Origin: an uncultured Chloroflexota bacterium | Lineage (GTDB): Bacteria; Chloroflexota; Dehalococcoidia; UBA2979 | Length of the DNA stretch: 7,456 nucleotides | NCBI GenBank assembly: GCA_902827055.1 | Contig: CADEHD010000099.1 | Location: forward strand, 1 to 7,456 | Direction of reading: 5' to 3' | Shown here: piece after piece, positions 1 to 5,760 of the stretch | Position numbering within the stretch: the stretch's first letter is position 1 | Layout of the letters: each line of letters starts with the position of its first letter | Made by a program: the position numbers and the translations under genes | The notes under the pieces: generated by a model | What the model was told of the DNA's origin: nothing | The model's input: only the letters and a program-made list of their open reading frames with translations | The model's database searches: none

Positions 1-150
1 TAGGCTTCCATGACTGCTCCCTGGCCTCCGCGCTTCCATTCTGCCTCTGCCAGCCCCTTGCGGGCCTGTCAGTCTGGGGGGAGAAGCGGGGCATTCGTGC
101 CCCGGCTGAGATTCACAGTGCCCTCCCGTAATGGCAGTGTCAAACAGAAA
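1..150. other. Region downstream of truB without a recognised gene
   Basis: No recognisable protein is encoded here on either strand. G+C is clearly lower than in the adjacent operon (about 55-67% by line, against roughly 70%). A perfect 7-bp stem with a TTCG loop (plus-strand reading) lies at 87-104; it is not followed by a T-run, so it does not look like a terminator. On the minus strand a perfect TTGACA hexamer sits at 143-138, without a convincing -10 at the right distance. Two minus-strand ATGs run open to the left edge: one at 11-9, preceded by AGGGAG with a 5-nt spacer, and one at 39-37 with a weaker AGAGG. Either could start the next gene, but too few codons are visible to identify a product. 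I see no tRNA, known riboswitch core or CRISPR. Confidence 0.5.
87..104. repeat. Perfect hairpin with TTCG loop downstream of truB
   Basis: CGGGGCA and its exact reverse complement TGCCCCG flank a TTCG tetraloop (plus-strand reading; CGAA on the minus strand). UUCG is an exceptionally stable RNA loop if the plus strand is transcribed. Neither side carries a U-tract, so an intrinsic terminator is unlikely. It could be part of a leader of a gene beyond the left edge or of a mobile-element end; its function is unknown. Confidence 0.5.
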
Positions 151-179
151 ACGCCTGAGAAGTCGCAGAATCAGGGCGT
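142..179 (-). terminator. Intrinsic terminator at the end of truB
   Basis: On the minus strand, ACGCCCTGA (179-171) pairs with TCAGGCGT (158-151), giving 8 bp with one bulged C and a 12-nt loop. The right arm runs into TTTTCTGTTTG (151-141), a clear U-rich tail in otherwise very GC-rich DNA. The truB TGA stop (173-171) is inside the 5' arm, so a terminating ribosome would cover part of the stem. It most likely ends the nusA-truB transcript. Confidence 0.65.
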
Positions 180-1133
180 CGAGGTTGCCCGATAGGTCAG
201 GACGCGGTAGGGCTTCCACTGACCTGGGACGGCGGTTGCCTCGACGACGCCGACGAATCTACCGTCGATCCCGTAGGTGCGCGCCCTGATCCCGGGCGCG
301 TGAACGTGGCGAATCGCGCCGGGGGGAGGGCGGATCGCGCCCCCCTGGCGCAGCGTCGCCACCGCCTCGCGACCCACGATGACGGCGTCGGCGTCGAGCA
401 GGGCCACGTCGGGCGCGTATGCGATGAGCGACCACGCGCCGACCTCGAGTAACGCCACGACCCGCTCGAGGGGAATCGCGTCCTCGAGGCGGAACGGGCC
501 CACCCTCGTCCGCGCGAGCGCCGCCACGTGCCCCCCGACGCCGAGCGCGGCGCCCAGGTCATGGGCGAGGGAGCGGACGTAGAAGCCCTTGCCACACTCG
601 ATATCGACATCCACATCGACTGTGGAGGCGCTGCGACGGACCTCGAGAAGTGTGAGGTTGTGCGCGACGACTGGCCGCGCCTCCAGCTCGAGGGGTGTGC
701 CGGCGCGGGCTGCCGCGTACGCCGTCACTCCACCCCGCTTGATCGCACTGAACGCTGGTGGAGTCTGCGGGTGCACCCCCACGAACCTCGCGAGTGCAGC
801 GGCGATGTCGGCGGGGCCGAGGTGTGACGTGTCGGCCGTGGCGACCACCTCGCCCTCCGCGTCGTACGTCGCCGTCTCGACGCCGTGCGTGATCGTCGTG
901 CGGTAGCGCTTGCGCGCGTCGACCAGGCCATCGATGAAGCGCGTCGCGTCCCCGAAGGCCACTGGTAGCACGCCCGTGGCGAGGGGGTCGAGGGTGCCGG
1001 CGTGCCCCACGCGCTTGACGCCGATGGCGCGTCGCACATCACGCACCACGTCGAAGGACGTCATGCCCGAGGGCTTGGCGACGCTCAGGAAGCCCCGGAC
1101 GGGGGTGCCGTGTGGCGCGGGGACGACCGCCAT
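171..1133 (-). CDS. truB: tRNA pseudouridine(55) synthase TruB
   Basis: This enzyme isomerises U55 to pseudouridine in the T-loop of nearly all elongator tRNAs and also acts as a tRNA-folding chaperone in the cytoplasm. The 320-residue product is close to the usual length (about 300-315). It shows the KPSGMTS segment (20-26), the catalytic block GHAGTLDPLATG (43-54) with Asp49 as the nucleophile, PPAFSAIK (125-132), and the CGKGFYVRSLAHDLG motif (180-194). The C-terminal part (about 248-310) fits the PUA-like tRNA-binding region. The ATG lies 8 nt after the rbfA stop with no clear Shine-Dalgarno, so translational coupling to rbfA is likely. No DHH phosphoesterase gene (nrnA), often found between rbfA and truB in Gram-positives, is present. 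It is the last gene of the operon and is followed at once by a terminator. Confidence 0.97.
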   Translation of the reverse strand: MAVVPAPHGTPVRGFLSVAKPSGMTSFDVVRDVRRAIGVKRVGHAGTLDPLATGVLPVAFGDATRFIDGLVDARKRYRTTITHGVETATYDAEGEVVATADTSHLGPADIAAALARFVGVHPQTPPAFSAIKRGGVTAYAAARAGTPLELEARPVVAHNLTLLEVRRSASTVDVDVDIECGKGFYVRSLAHDLGAALGVGGHVAALARTRVGPFRLEDAIPLERVVALLEVGAWSLIAYAPDVALLDADAVIVGREAVATLRQGGAIRPPPGAIRHVHAPGIRARTYGIDGRFVGVVEATAVPGQWKPYRVLTYRATSTP

Positions 1134-1141
1134 CGAGGTGG

Positions 1142-1549
1142 TCAGGCGCCCGGGTGGTCGGTGGTTGGGCCGTCGTCAGCCGGTAGCTCGTCGCGCGGCG
1201 GCGTGGTGGCCGCCACCTCGCGGAGGAGCGTCGCGATGCGATCGCCCTCCGCGATGGAGCGGTCGAGGATGAACTTCAGGTGGGGGATGCGTCGCATGTG
1301 GAGACGCCGCCCCAGCTCGCGGTGGATGAACGGCTCGGTGCGCTCGAGCGCCTCGTGGATCTCCTCGGCGTCGGCGCTGTCGTCCATGACGCTCACGAAG
1401 ATGCGCGCCGACTGGAGGTCGGGCGAGGTCTCGACGCGGGTGATCGACAGCATCACGTCCGCGAGCGCCGGGTGCTTGACGTGGCGACTCAGCAGGTCGG
1501 CCACCTCGGCCTGGATCAGGTCGTCGACCTTGGGCATCCGACGGGTCAT
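1142..1549 (-). CDS. rbfA: 30S ribosome-binding factor RbfA
   Basis: RbfA is a small KH-fold protein that binds the nascent 30S subunit near the 5' end of 16S rRNA, helps late maturation and is displaced on entry into translation. The 135-residue product matches the family along its length: an N-terminal helix with VDDLIQAEVADLLS (8-21), a central strand segment with ITRVETSPDLQSARIFVSV, and the characteristic ELGRRLHMRRIPHLKFILDRS stretch that leads into the last helix. The final 25 or so residues are acidic and Pro-rich and look unstructured. The chosen ATG follows a purine-rich GAGGGGGG with a 5-nt spacer; a second ATG four codons in is less well placed. It lies 48 nt after infB and 8 nt before truB. 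Confidence 0.95.
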   Translation of the reverse strand: MTRRMPKVDDLIQAEVADLLSRHVKHPALADVMLSITRVETSPDLQSARIFVSVMDDSADAEEIHEALERTEPFIHRELGRRLHMRRIPHLKFILDRSIAEGDRIATLLREVAATTPPRDELPADDGPTTDHPGA

Positions 1550-1597
1550 GGCGACCCCCCTCGATTCGGAGCAGGCAGTAGTCGGCCGAGTGGCCGC

Positions 1598-3394
1598 CTA
1601 GCGCACCTGCTCCATGTGGTAGGCGAGGATCTCGTCGCCCTCTTCGAAGTCCTGGAAGCCGTCCACCTGGATGCCGCACTCGAAGCCGGCCGTGACCTCG
1701 CGGACGTCATCGTTGAAGCGCTTGAGGCTGTCGATGCGGGACTGGTGGATGACCTGGCCCCGACGGACGATGCGAATGAGCGAGTTGCGATTGACCGACC
1801 CGTCGCGCACGTAGGAGCCCGCGATTGCCGCGCGGCGACCGAGGCGGAACACCTGGCGGACCTCGATGCGACCGTCCTCGCGCTCCTCGTAGATCGGCTT
1901 GAGGAGGCCCTGGACGGCGCGCTCCACGTCCTCCACGACGTCGTAGATGATCTTGTACGGGCGGATCTCGACGCCCTCGCCCTCGGCGAGTCTGACCGCG
2001 CCGGGCTCCGGATCGGTGTTGAAGGCGATGATCACGCCCTTCGACGCCGACGCGAGTTGCACGTCGGACTCGTTGACCGAGCCCACGGAGGCGTGGATGA
2101 CGCGGACGTTGACCTCGTCGACGCTGAGGTCCTCGAGGGTGCGCGCGACGGGCTCGAGGGAGCCCTGGACGTCCACCTTGAGCACGATGTTGAACGCCTG
2201 CACCGCGCCGCGGCTGATCTCCCCGAAGAGGGAGTCGAGCGTGACGCCCGGGCGCTGGGCGACCCCGGCCTCCGCGTCGCGACGGCGCTGCTCGGCCTCG
2301 CGGCGCGCCTCGCGCTCCGTCTTGAAGGTGTTGAACCGCTCGCCAGCTGGCGGCACCTCGGAGAGCCCGAGCACCACGGCCGGCGCCGAGGGGCCCGCGA
2401 CCTGGAGGCGGTTGCCGGCCGCGTCCTCCATCGCCTTGATCTTGCCGTAGGCCAGGCCGGCGAGGATGACGTCGCCAACGTGGAGCGTGCCCGTCTGCAC
2501 CAGCATCGTGGCGACGACGCCGCGCTGGCGGTCCGTGCCGGACTCGATGACCACGCCCACCGCGTTCCGGTTCGGGTTGGCCTTCAGTTCCTGGAGGTCG
2601 GCCACCAGCTGCACGTTCTCCAGCAGCTCGCCGATGCCGTCGCCCTTGAGGGCCGAGATCGGGACGACCACCGTGTCGCCACCGAACTCCTCTGGGACGA
2701 GGCCGATCTCGGTGAGTTGCGTCTTCACGCGGTCCGGGTTCGAGTTTTCGGCGTCCATCTTGTTGAGGGCGATGACGAGGGGGACCCCGGCAGCGCGGAC
2801 ATGGTCGATCGCCTCGCGGGTCTGCGGCATCACGCCGTCGTTCGCCGCGACGACGACGATGGCGACATCGGTGACCTGGGCGCCGCGCGCCCGCATCTGC
2901 GAGAACGCCTCGTGACCGGGGGTGTCGATGAAGGTGATCGTACGGCCGTCCGGAGCGGTGGCCTGGTAGGCGCCGACGTGCTGCGTGATGCCGCCGGCCT
3001 CACCGGCGGCGACACGCGCGCGACGAATCGTGTCCAGGAGCGTCGTCTTGCCGTGGTCGACATGCCCGAGGACCGTGACGACGGGTGGCCGTGTGACGAG
3101 GTCAGCCCCCTCCTCGATGACGCGGACGGAGGTGGCGGCCGGGGACTCGGCCTCGTCGCTGCGGCCGGCAGCACTGGCCGCGGCCAGCGGCGTCTCCTCC
3201 TCGGCGTTGAAGCCGAGGTCGGTGGCGACAACGGCGGCGGAGTCGAAGTCGATGACCTGGTTGATCGTCGCCATCACGCCGCTCTTCATGAGCTCCTTGA
3301 TGACGTCGACGGGCGTGACGCCGAGGATCTCGGCGAGGTCCTTGACGACCACGGCCTGCGGAATGCGCACGCTCCGTACAGCGCTTTGAGTCAT
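1598..3394 (-). CDS. infB: Translation initiation factor IF-2
   Basis: IF-2 is the GTPase that brings fMet-tRNA to the 30S complex and promotes 50S joining. The 598-residue protein has an IF2_N module (about 9-60) and a short low-complexity linker, followed by the G domain. All GTPase motifs are intact: G1 GHVDHGKT (110-117), the G2 region GITQHVGAY (135-143), G3 DTPGHEAF (157-164), G4 NKMD (211-214) and G5 SAL (247-249). Domain II, the long linker helix (about 355-380), domain III and the C-terminal fMet-tRNA-binding beta-barrel (about 500-598, ending DEILAYHMEQV) follow. It lacks the several-hundred-residue N-terminal extension of E. coli (890 aa) or actinobacterial IF2. This is a natural short form rather than a truncation, because the N-module is complete. 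The ATG is preceded by AAGGA (3407-3403) with an 8-nt spacer. Confidence 0.98.
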   Translation of the reverse strand: MTQSAVRSVRIPQAVVVKDLAEILGVTPVDVIKELMKSGVMATINQVIDFDSAAVVATDLGFNAEEETPLAAASAAGRSDEAESPAATSVRVIEEGADLVTRPPVVTVLGHVDHGKTTLLDTIRRARVAAGEAGGITQHVGAYQATAPDGRTITFIDTPGHEAFSQMRARGAQVTDVAIVVVAANDGVMPQTREAIDHVRAAGVPLVIALNKMDAENSNPDRVKTQLTEIGLVPEEFGGDTVVVPISALKGDGIGELLENVQLVADLQELKANPNRNAVGVVIESGTDRQRGVVATMLVQTGTLHVGDVILAGLAYGKIKAMEDAAGNRLQVAGPSAPAVVLGLSEVPPAGERFNTFKTEREARREAEQRRRDAEAGVAQRPGVTLDSLFGEISRGAVQAFNIVLKVDVQGSLEPVARTLEDLSVDEVNVRVIHASVGSVNESDVQLASASKGVIIAFNTDPEPGAVRLAEGEGVEIRPYKIIYDVVEDVERAVQGLLKPIYEEREDGRIEVRQVFRLGRRAAIAGSYVRDGSVNRNSLIRIVRRGQVIHQSRIDSLKRFNDDVREVTAGFECGIQVDGFQDFEEGDEILAYHMEQVR

Positions 3395-3402
3395 CGGCGG
3401 TG

Positions 3403-3407
3403 TCCTT
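3403..3407 (-). promoter_or_regulatory. Ribosome binding site of infB
   Basis: AAGGA on the minus strand lies 8 nt before the infB ATG, within the 34-nt rnpM-infB gap. It gives infB its own strong initiation signal inside the operon, unlike rnpM and truB, which lack a clear one, and it supports the ATG at 3394. Confidence 0.7.
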
Positions 3408-3428
3408 CCCTGGCGCGGGGCTGTGCGG

Positions 3429-3728
3429 TCACAGCGCCGCTGGTAGTAGTCGTCCCGAGTACGCCTCGAGCGACTGGCGATCGTGTGGTGTGAGTGGCAC
3501 GTTGAGTGCCCGCGCCAGTGCGCCAGTGCGGAGCGCGCGCTCCCAGCACTCGGCGCGATGGCAGAGGTAGGCGCCGCGACCGTGCGCGCGCCCGCTCTCG
3601 TCGACCGTTACGCGAGAGTCGCCTTCCGTGGCCGTGCGCACCAGGCGGACGAGCGTGCGCTTGGCCTGCGTCTCCCGACAGGAGACGCAGGTGCGCTCAG
3701 GCTGCTTGCGAGGGCGCAGCACCGCCAT
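3429..3728 (-). CDS. rnpM: RNase P modulator RnpM (YlxR/DUF448 family)
   Basis: This 99-residue basic protein belongs to the YlxR (DUF448) family, which nearly always sits between nusA and infB. Members have been reported to bind the RNA subunit of RNase P and modulate its activity, hence the name RnpM. Visible family marks are the N-terminal RTCVSCRE (12-19), the central GRGAYLC motif (50-56) with ECW (60-62), and the C-terminal helices with GALARALN (69-76). Cys14, Cys17, Cys56 and Cys61 could form a metal site, although this is not general for the family. The ATG begins 3 nt after the nusA stop with no well-spaced Shine-Dalgarno, so translation is probably coupled to nusA. The L7Ae-like ylxQ gene, often next to it in Firmicutes, is absent. 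Confidence 0.93.
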   Translation of the reverse strand: MAVLRPRKQPERTCVSCRETQAKRTLVRLVRTATEGDSRVTVDESGRAHGRGAYLCHRAECWERALRTGALARALNVPLTPHDRQSLEAYSGRLLPAAL

Positions 3729-3731
3729 GGG

Positions 3732-5438
3732 CTACTCATCCTCGAATTCCGCGTCGTCGTCATCGGATTCGTCGAAGTCGACGCCGCCGTGCAGCTCCTC
3801 CAGCCCCTCCTCGATCTCGTCGTCGGAGACCTCGAAGCGACGGGTGCGCCGCTCGGGGCGAGCAGCGGTCGCGCCGCGCTCGGGGCCCACGGGACCGCCG
3901 CGGCCGCGCCGACCGCGCCGGCGTGCGGCCGGTCGAGCGCCGCGGTCATCCTCGATGTCGCGGTCGATGCGGAGCTCGTCGCCGAAGCGCAGACCGCCCG
4001 GTGCAGCAGTCGAAGCGGCGGGACGCGCGACCTCCGGGGCGGCGGGCGCCTCCTCGATGGCCGGCTCTTCCGTGGCGACGATCTCGGCGAGCACCTCTTC
4101 CTCGGGCGTGAGGTGGCGCTCCTCCTCGACGCGGCGCGGCGCCTCGGGTGGAGGCTGCGTGCCCGGGAGCCCGGGACGCGCGTATGCGGCCTGCGAGGGG
4201 GCGACCTGCTCGGGAGCGAGCGCGGTGGGCGGCAGGGATGGCAGGCCGGGCACCGGCGCGAGGGGCAGCGCCTCCATGTTCGGCTCCGGCGGCGGGTAGA
4301 GGTCCTCGCCACCCTGGATCAGGACGCTCTCGGCCTGCACCTCGATGCGTCGCCCGGTGAGTTTGGCCGCGAGGCGCGCGTTCTGCCCCTCCTTGCCGAT
4401 GGCGAGGCTGAGCTGCCGGTCGGGCACCGCGAGGTGGGCCGTGTTGGTGGCCTTGTCGATGCGGACCGATACCACCTCGGCGGGGCTGAGGGCGTTGGCG
4501 ACGAAGGCGAGTTCGTTCGGGTCCCAGCGGATGATGTCGATGCGCTCGCCGTTGAGCTCGTTGACGATGTTCTGGATGCGCGAGCCGCGCATGCCGACGC
4601 ACGCCCCGATGGGGTCCACGCCGTGCTGACGAGAGATCACCGCGACCTTGCTGCGGTAGCCGGGGTCGCGGGAGATCGCCATGACCTCGACAACGCCGCG
4701 CGCCACCTCCGGGATCTCGAGCTCGAACAGCCGCCGGATCAGCTCCGGGTTGGAGCGCGACACGACGACCTGCGGGCCTCGGGAGGCGCGGTAGACCTCT
4801 TTCACGTAGACGCGGATGCGCTGCCCGACGCGGTAGTGCTCCGGGCGCACCTGCTCAGAGCCGGGGAGCACTGCCTCGGCGCGACCGAGGTCGATGATGA
4901 CCTGGCGGTGCCCCTGCTCGACGCGGAGGACCGTGCCCGTGACGAGCTCGCCCTCTTTGCCCGTGAACTCGCCGAAGACCGCCTCGCGCTCCGCCTCGCG
5001 CAGTCGCTGGAGGACGACCTGCTTCGCCGTCTGGGCCGCGATGCGGCCCGTCTGAGGCGAATCGGCGACGGGCTCACGCACGATGTCCCCGACCTTGGCA
5101 TCCGCGTAGCCCATCGCGCGGGCGCGCTCGGGCGAGACCTGGATCTCGTCGTCCTCGATCTCGTCATCGTCCATGACGGTGTAGTGCCGCCAGAGGTCGA
5201 TGTTGCCGGTGCGGCGATCGATCTGGACCTCGAGCTCGGCCCACTGGAGTTCGTCCTTCTTGAGGGCGGAGGCCATGGCCGCTTCGACGGCACCGAAGAC
5301 CGTGTCGGCGTCGAGGTTCTTCTCTGCGGAGAGCTGGGCGATCGCGATAACGAAGTCGTTGGCGGGCAGGTTCGTGTCCTTCGAGTGCTGGGTCCTGCGC
5401 GAAGCTGAGTGGTGGAGTCGAGGGCGCGCGCCCGCCAT
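3732..5438 (-). CDS. nusA: Transcription termination/antitermination factor NusA
   Basis: NusA binds RNA polymerase near the RNA exit channel, prolongs pauses and modulates termination and antitermination. Read from the ATG, the protein is 568 residues. The RNAP-binding N-domain spans about 27-153, the S1 domain about 163-228 (GELVTGTV to VVVSRS), KH1 contains GACVGMRGSRIQNI (278-291), and KH2 contains LAIGKEGQNARLAAKLTG (345-362). After about 375 comes a long low-complexity tail of nearly 195 residues: Pro/Ala/Glu-rich, then an Arg/Gly patch (ARRRGRRGRGG, about 505-515), then a very acidic end (ESDDDDAEFEDE). This is not the AR1/AR2 repeat region of E. coli NusA. The first 23 residues have no counterpart in the family; homology starts at about 27, and a CTG at 5369-5367 preceded by AAGGA may be the true start. 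rimP is not found upstream. Confidence 0.95.
   Translation of the reverse strand: MAGARPRLHHSASRRTQHSKDTNLPANDFVIAIAQLSAEKNLDADTVFGAVEAAMASALKKDELQWAELEVQIDRRTGNIDLWRHYTVMDDDEIEDDEIQVSPERARAMGYADAKVGDIVREPVADSPQTGRIAAQTAKQVVLQRLREAEREAVFGEFTGKEGELVTGTVLRVEQGHRQVIIDLGRAEAVLPGSEQVRPEHYRVGQRIRVYVKEVYRASRGPQVVVSRSNPELIRRLFELEIPEVARGVVEVMAISRDPGYRSKVAVISRQHGVDPIGACVGMRGSRIQNIVNELNGERIDIIRWDPNELAFVANALSPAEVVSVRIDKATNTAHLAVPDRQLSLAIGKEGQNARLAAKLTGRRIEVQAESVLIQGGEDLYPPPEPNMEALPLAPVPGLPSLPPTALAPEQVAPSQAAYARPGLPGTQPPPEAPRRVEEERHLTPEEEVLAEIVATEEPAIEEAPAAPEVARPAASTAAPGGLRFGDELRIDRDIEDDRGARPAARRRGRRGRGGPVGPERGATAARPERRTRRFEVSDDEIEEGLEELHGGVDFDESDDDDAEFEDE
5367..5381 (-). promoter_or_regulatory. Possible alternative nusA start: AAGGA followed by CTG
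   Basis: AAGGA (5381-5377) is followed by a 7-nt spacer and an in-frame CTG (codon 24 from the upstream ATG). The next residues, PANDFVIAIAQLSAEK, are where NusA homology normally begins, two to five residues after the start. The ATG at 5438 has no good Shine-Dalgarno and adds 23 Arg/His/Ser-rich residues. No in-frame GTG or TTG lies between. CTG starts are rare, so the ATG remains possible. Confidence 0.4.
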
Positions 5439-5484
5439 CGATCACCGGAGCGCCGTCGTCGCGAATGTGGGGGCGACGGGCAAG

Positions 5485-5511
5485 AAAAAACGTGCGCTCG
5501 ACGCGCACGTT
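5485..5511 (-). terminator. Intrinsic terminator in the nusA leader (candidate attenuator)
   Basis: On the minus strand AACGTGCGC (5511-5503) and GCGCACGTT (5497-5489) form a perfect 9-bp stem with a 5-nt loop. It runs directly into a T-run (six T, 5490-5485, two of them in the stem), then CTT. This is a textbook intrinsic terminator and lies about 47 nt before the first nusA ATG. It could attenuate the nusA operon or stop proS transcripts that have read antisense through the PilZ gene. On the plus strand the A-run precedes the stem and no U-run follows, so it would not terminate plus-strand transcripts. Confidence 0.75.
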
Positions 5512-5535
5512 CCGTGGGTACGGAGCCGAGTGCGC
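5503..5535 (-). promoter_or_regulatory. Candidate antiterminator structure upstream of nusA
   Basis: The segment GCGCAC at 5535-5530 is complementary to GTGCGC at 5508-5503, which is the 5' arm of the leader terminator. Between them TCCGT (5524-5520) and ACGGA (5515-5511) form a 5-bp hairpin with a 4-nt loop. Forming the 5530-5535/5503-5508 helix would use the terminator's 5' arm and leave its 3' arm unpaired. The reason is a direct 9-mer repeat, GTGCGCTCG in plus-strand reading, at 5492-5500 and 5530-5538. The alternative helix has only 6 bp and is weaker than the terminator, so this is a hypothesis. Confidence 0.4.
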
Positions 5536-5539
5536 TCGT

Positions 5540-5548
5540 AGTGTACCA
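5540..5548 (-). promoter_or_regulatory. Weak extended -10 candidate for nusA
   Basis: TGGTACACT on the minus strand fits the extended -10 pattern (TG, one base, then TACACT, 4 of 6 matches to TATAAT). No -35 hexamer is visible 16-18 nt upstream. If used, transcription would begin near 5533, just before the terminator hairpin and within the proposed antiterminator arm, so it competes with the attenuator model. Confidence 0.2.
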
Positions 5549-5696
5549 CGCTGGCGCCTCGGACAGGTTCACGCCGCCTCCGCAGGGCCGCTCGAGGCGG
5601 CCTGCAGCCCGATGCCGCGTCCCCCCTCGCGCGGGCGGAGCGAGGGAGGAGGGCGCGGGGGCGCCCCGGGCCGGACCCTCGGGAGCTGCGGCCCAG

Positions 5697-5727
5697 ACTA
5701 TACGCAATCGGCATCAACTGACGACAA
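5697..5727 (-). promoter_or_regulatory. Candidate promoter of the nusA operon
   Basis: Minus-strand TTGTCG (5727-5722) and TATAGT (5702-5697, 5 of 6 matches to TATAAT) are separated by 19 nt, which is longer than the ideal 17. They lie in the only AT-richer patch of the intergenic region. A start near 5690 would give a leader of about 250 nt that passes through the terminator at 5511-5485 before reaching nusA. Confidence 0.4.
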
Positions 5728-5746
5728 TCTGACTGTAGCGCGTCAG

Positions 5747-5753
5747 AAAGGGG
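5747..5753 (+). promoter_or_regulatory. Ribosome binding site of the PilZ gene
   Basis: AAAGGGG ends 7 nt before the ATG at 5761, a good spacing. It supports this ATG over a second one two codons later (5767). Confidence 0.65.
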
Positions 5754-5760
5754 CGCTCCG

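Larger units (their letters stand above)
5439..5760. other. Divergent intergenic region between nusA and the PilZ gene
   Basis: This 322-bp spacer carries the start signals for both flanking genes. From the nusA side it holds a terminator hairpin (5485-5511), an alternative pairing segment (5530-5535), and an extremely GC-rich stretch (about 5582-5690). That stretch contains a bulged 9-bp stem (5582-5591 with 5597-5605), a 7-bp stem CCCTCGC/GCGAGGG (5624-5630 with 5640-5646) and the palindrome GGGGCGCCCC (5658-5667). An AT-richer patch at 5695-5750 holds the best minus-strand promoter candidate and the PilZ Shine-Dalgarno. I found no convincing plus-strand promoter for the PilZ gene and no RNA gene. 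Confidence 0.6.

Noticed and set aside
60..140. Riboswitch-like words downstream of truB (GGCTGAGAT resembling TPP on the plus strand, CACTGTGA resembling cobalamin on the minus strand)
   Set aside because: The other conserved core elements of both classes are absent. A plus-strand riboswitch here would also have no gene to control, since it would read into truB antisense.
1280..3493. Long plus-strand open frame (737 codons) opposite infB
   Set aside because: It mirrors the infB codons, is rich in Asp/Val/Leu/Arg/His as expected of an antisense frame in high-GC DNA, and resembles no protein. infB on the other strand is unmistakable.
3483..5408. Long plus-strand open frame (641 codons) opposite nusA and rnpM
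   Set aside because: It is the same antisense high-GC artefact, running over two clear genes with no recognisable domain.
5530..5550. T-box-like TGGTAC before the nusA leader terminator
   Set aside because: The conserved T-box core (GGGTGGNACCGCG) and its pairing partner are missing, and nusA is not a T-box target.
5438..5572. Possible leader peptide in front of nusA, starting at GTG 5572-5570 after GGAGG
   Set aside because: The frame does not stop in the leader but runs for many codons into nusA in a different frame, so it is not a leader peptide. The Shine-Dalgarno spacing is only 4 nt.
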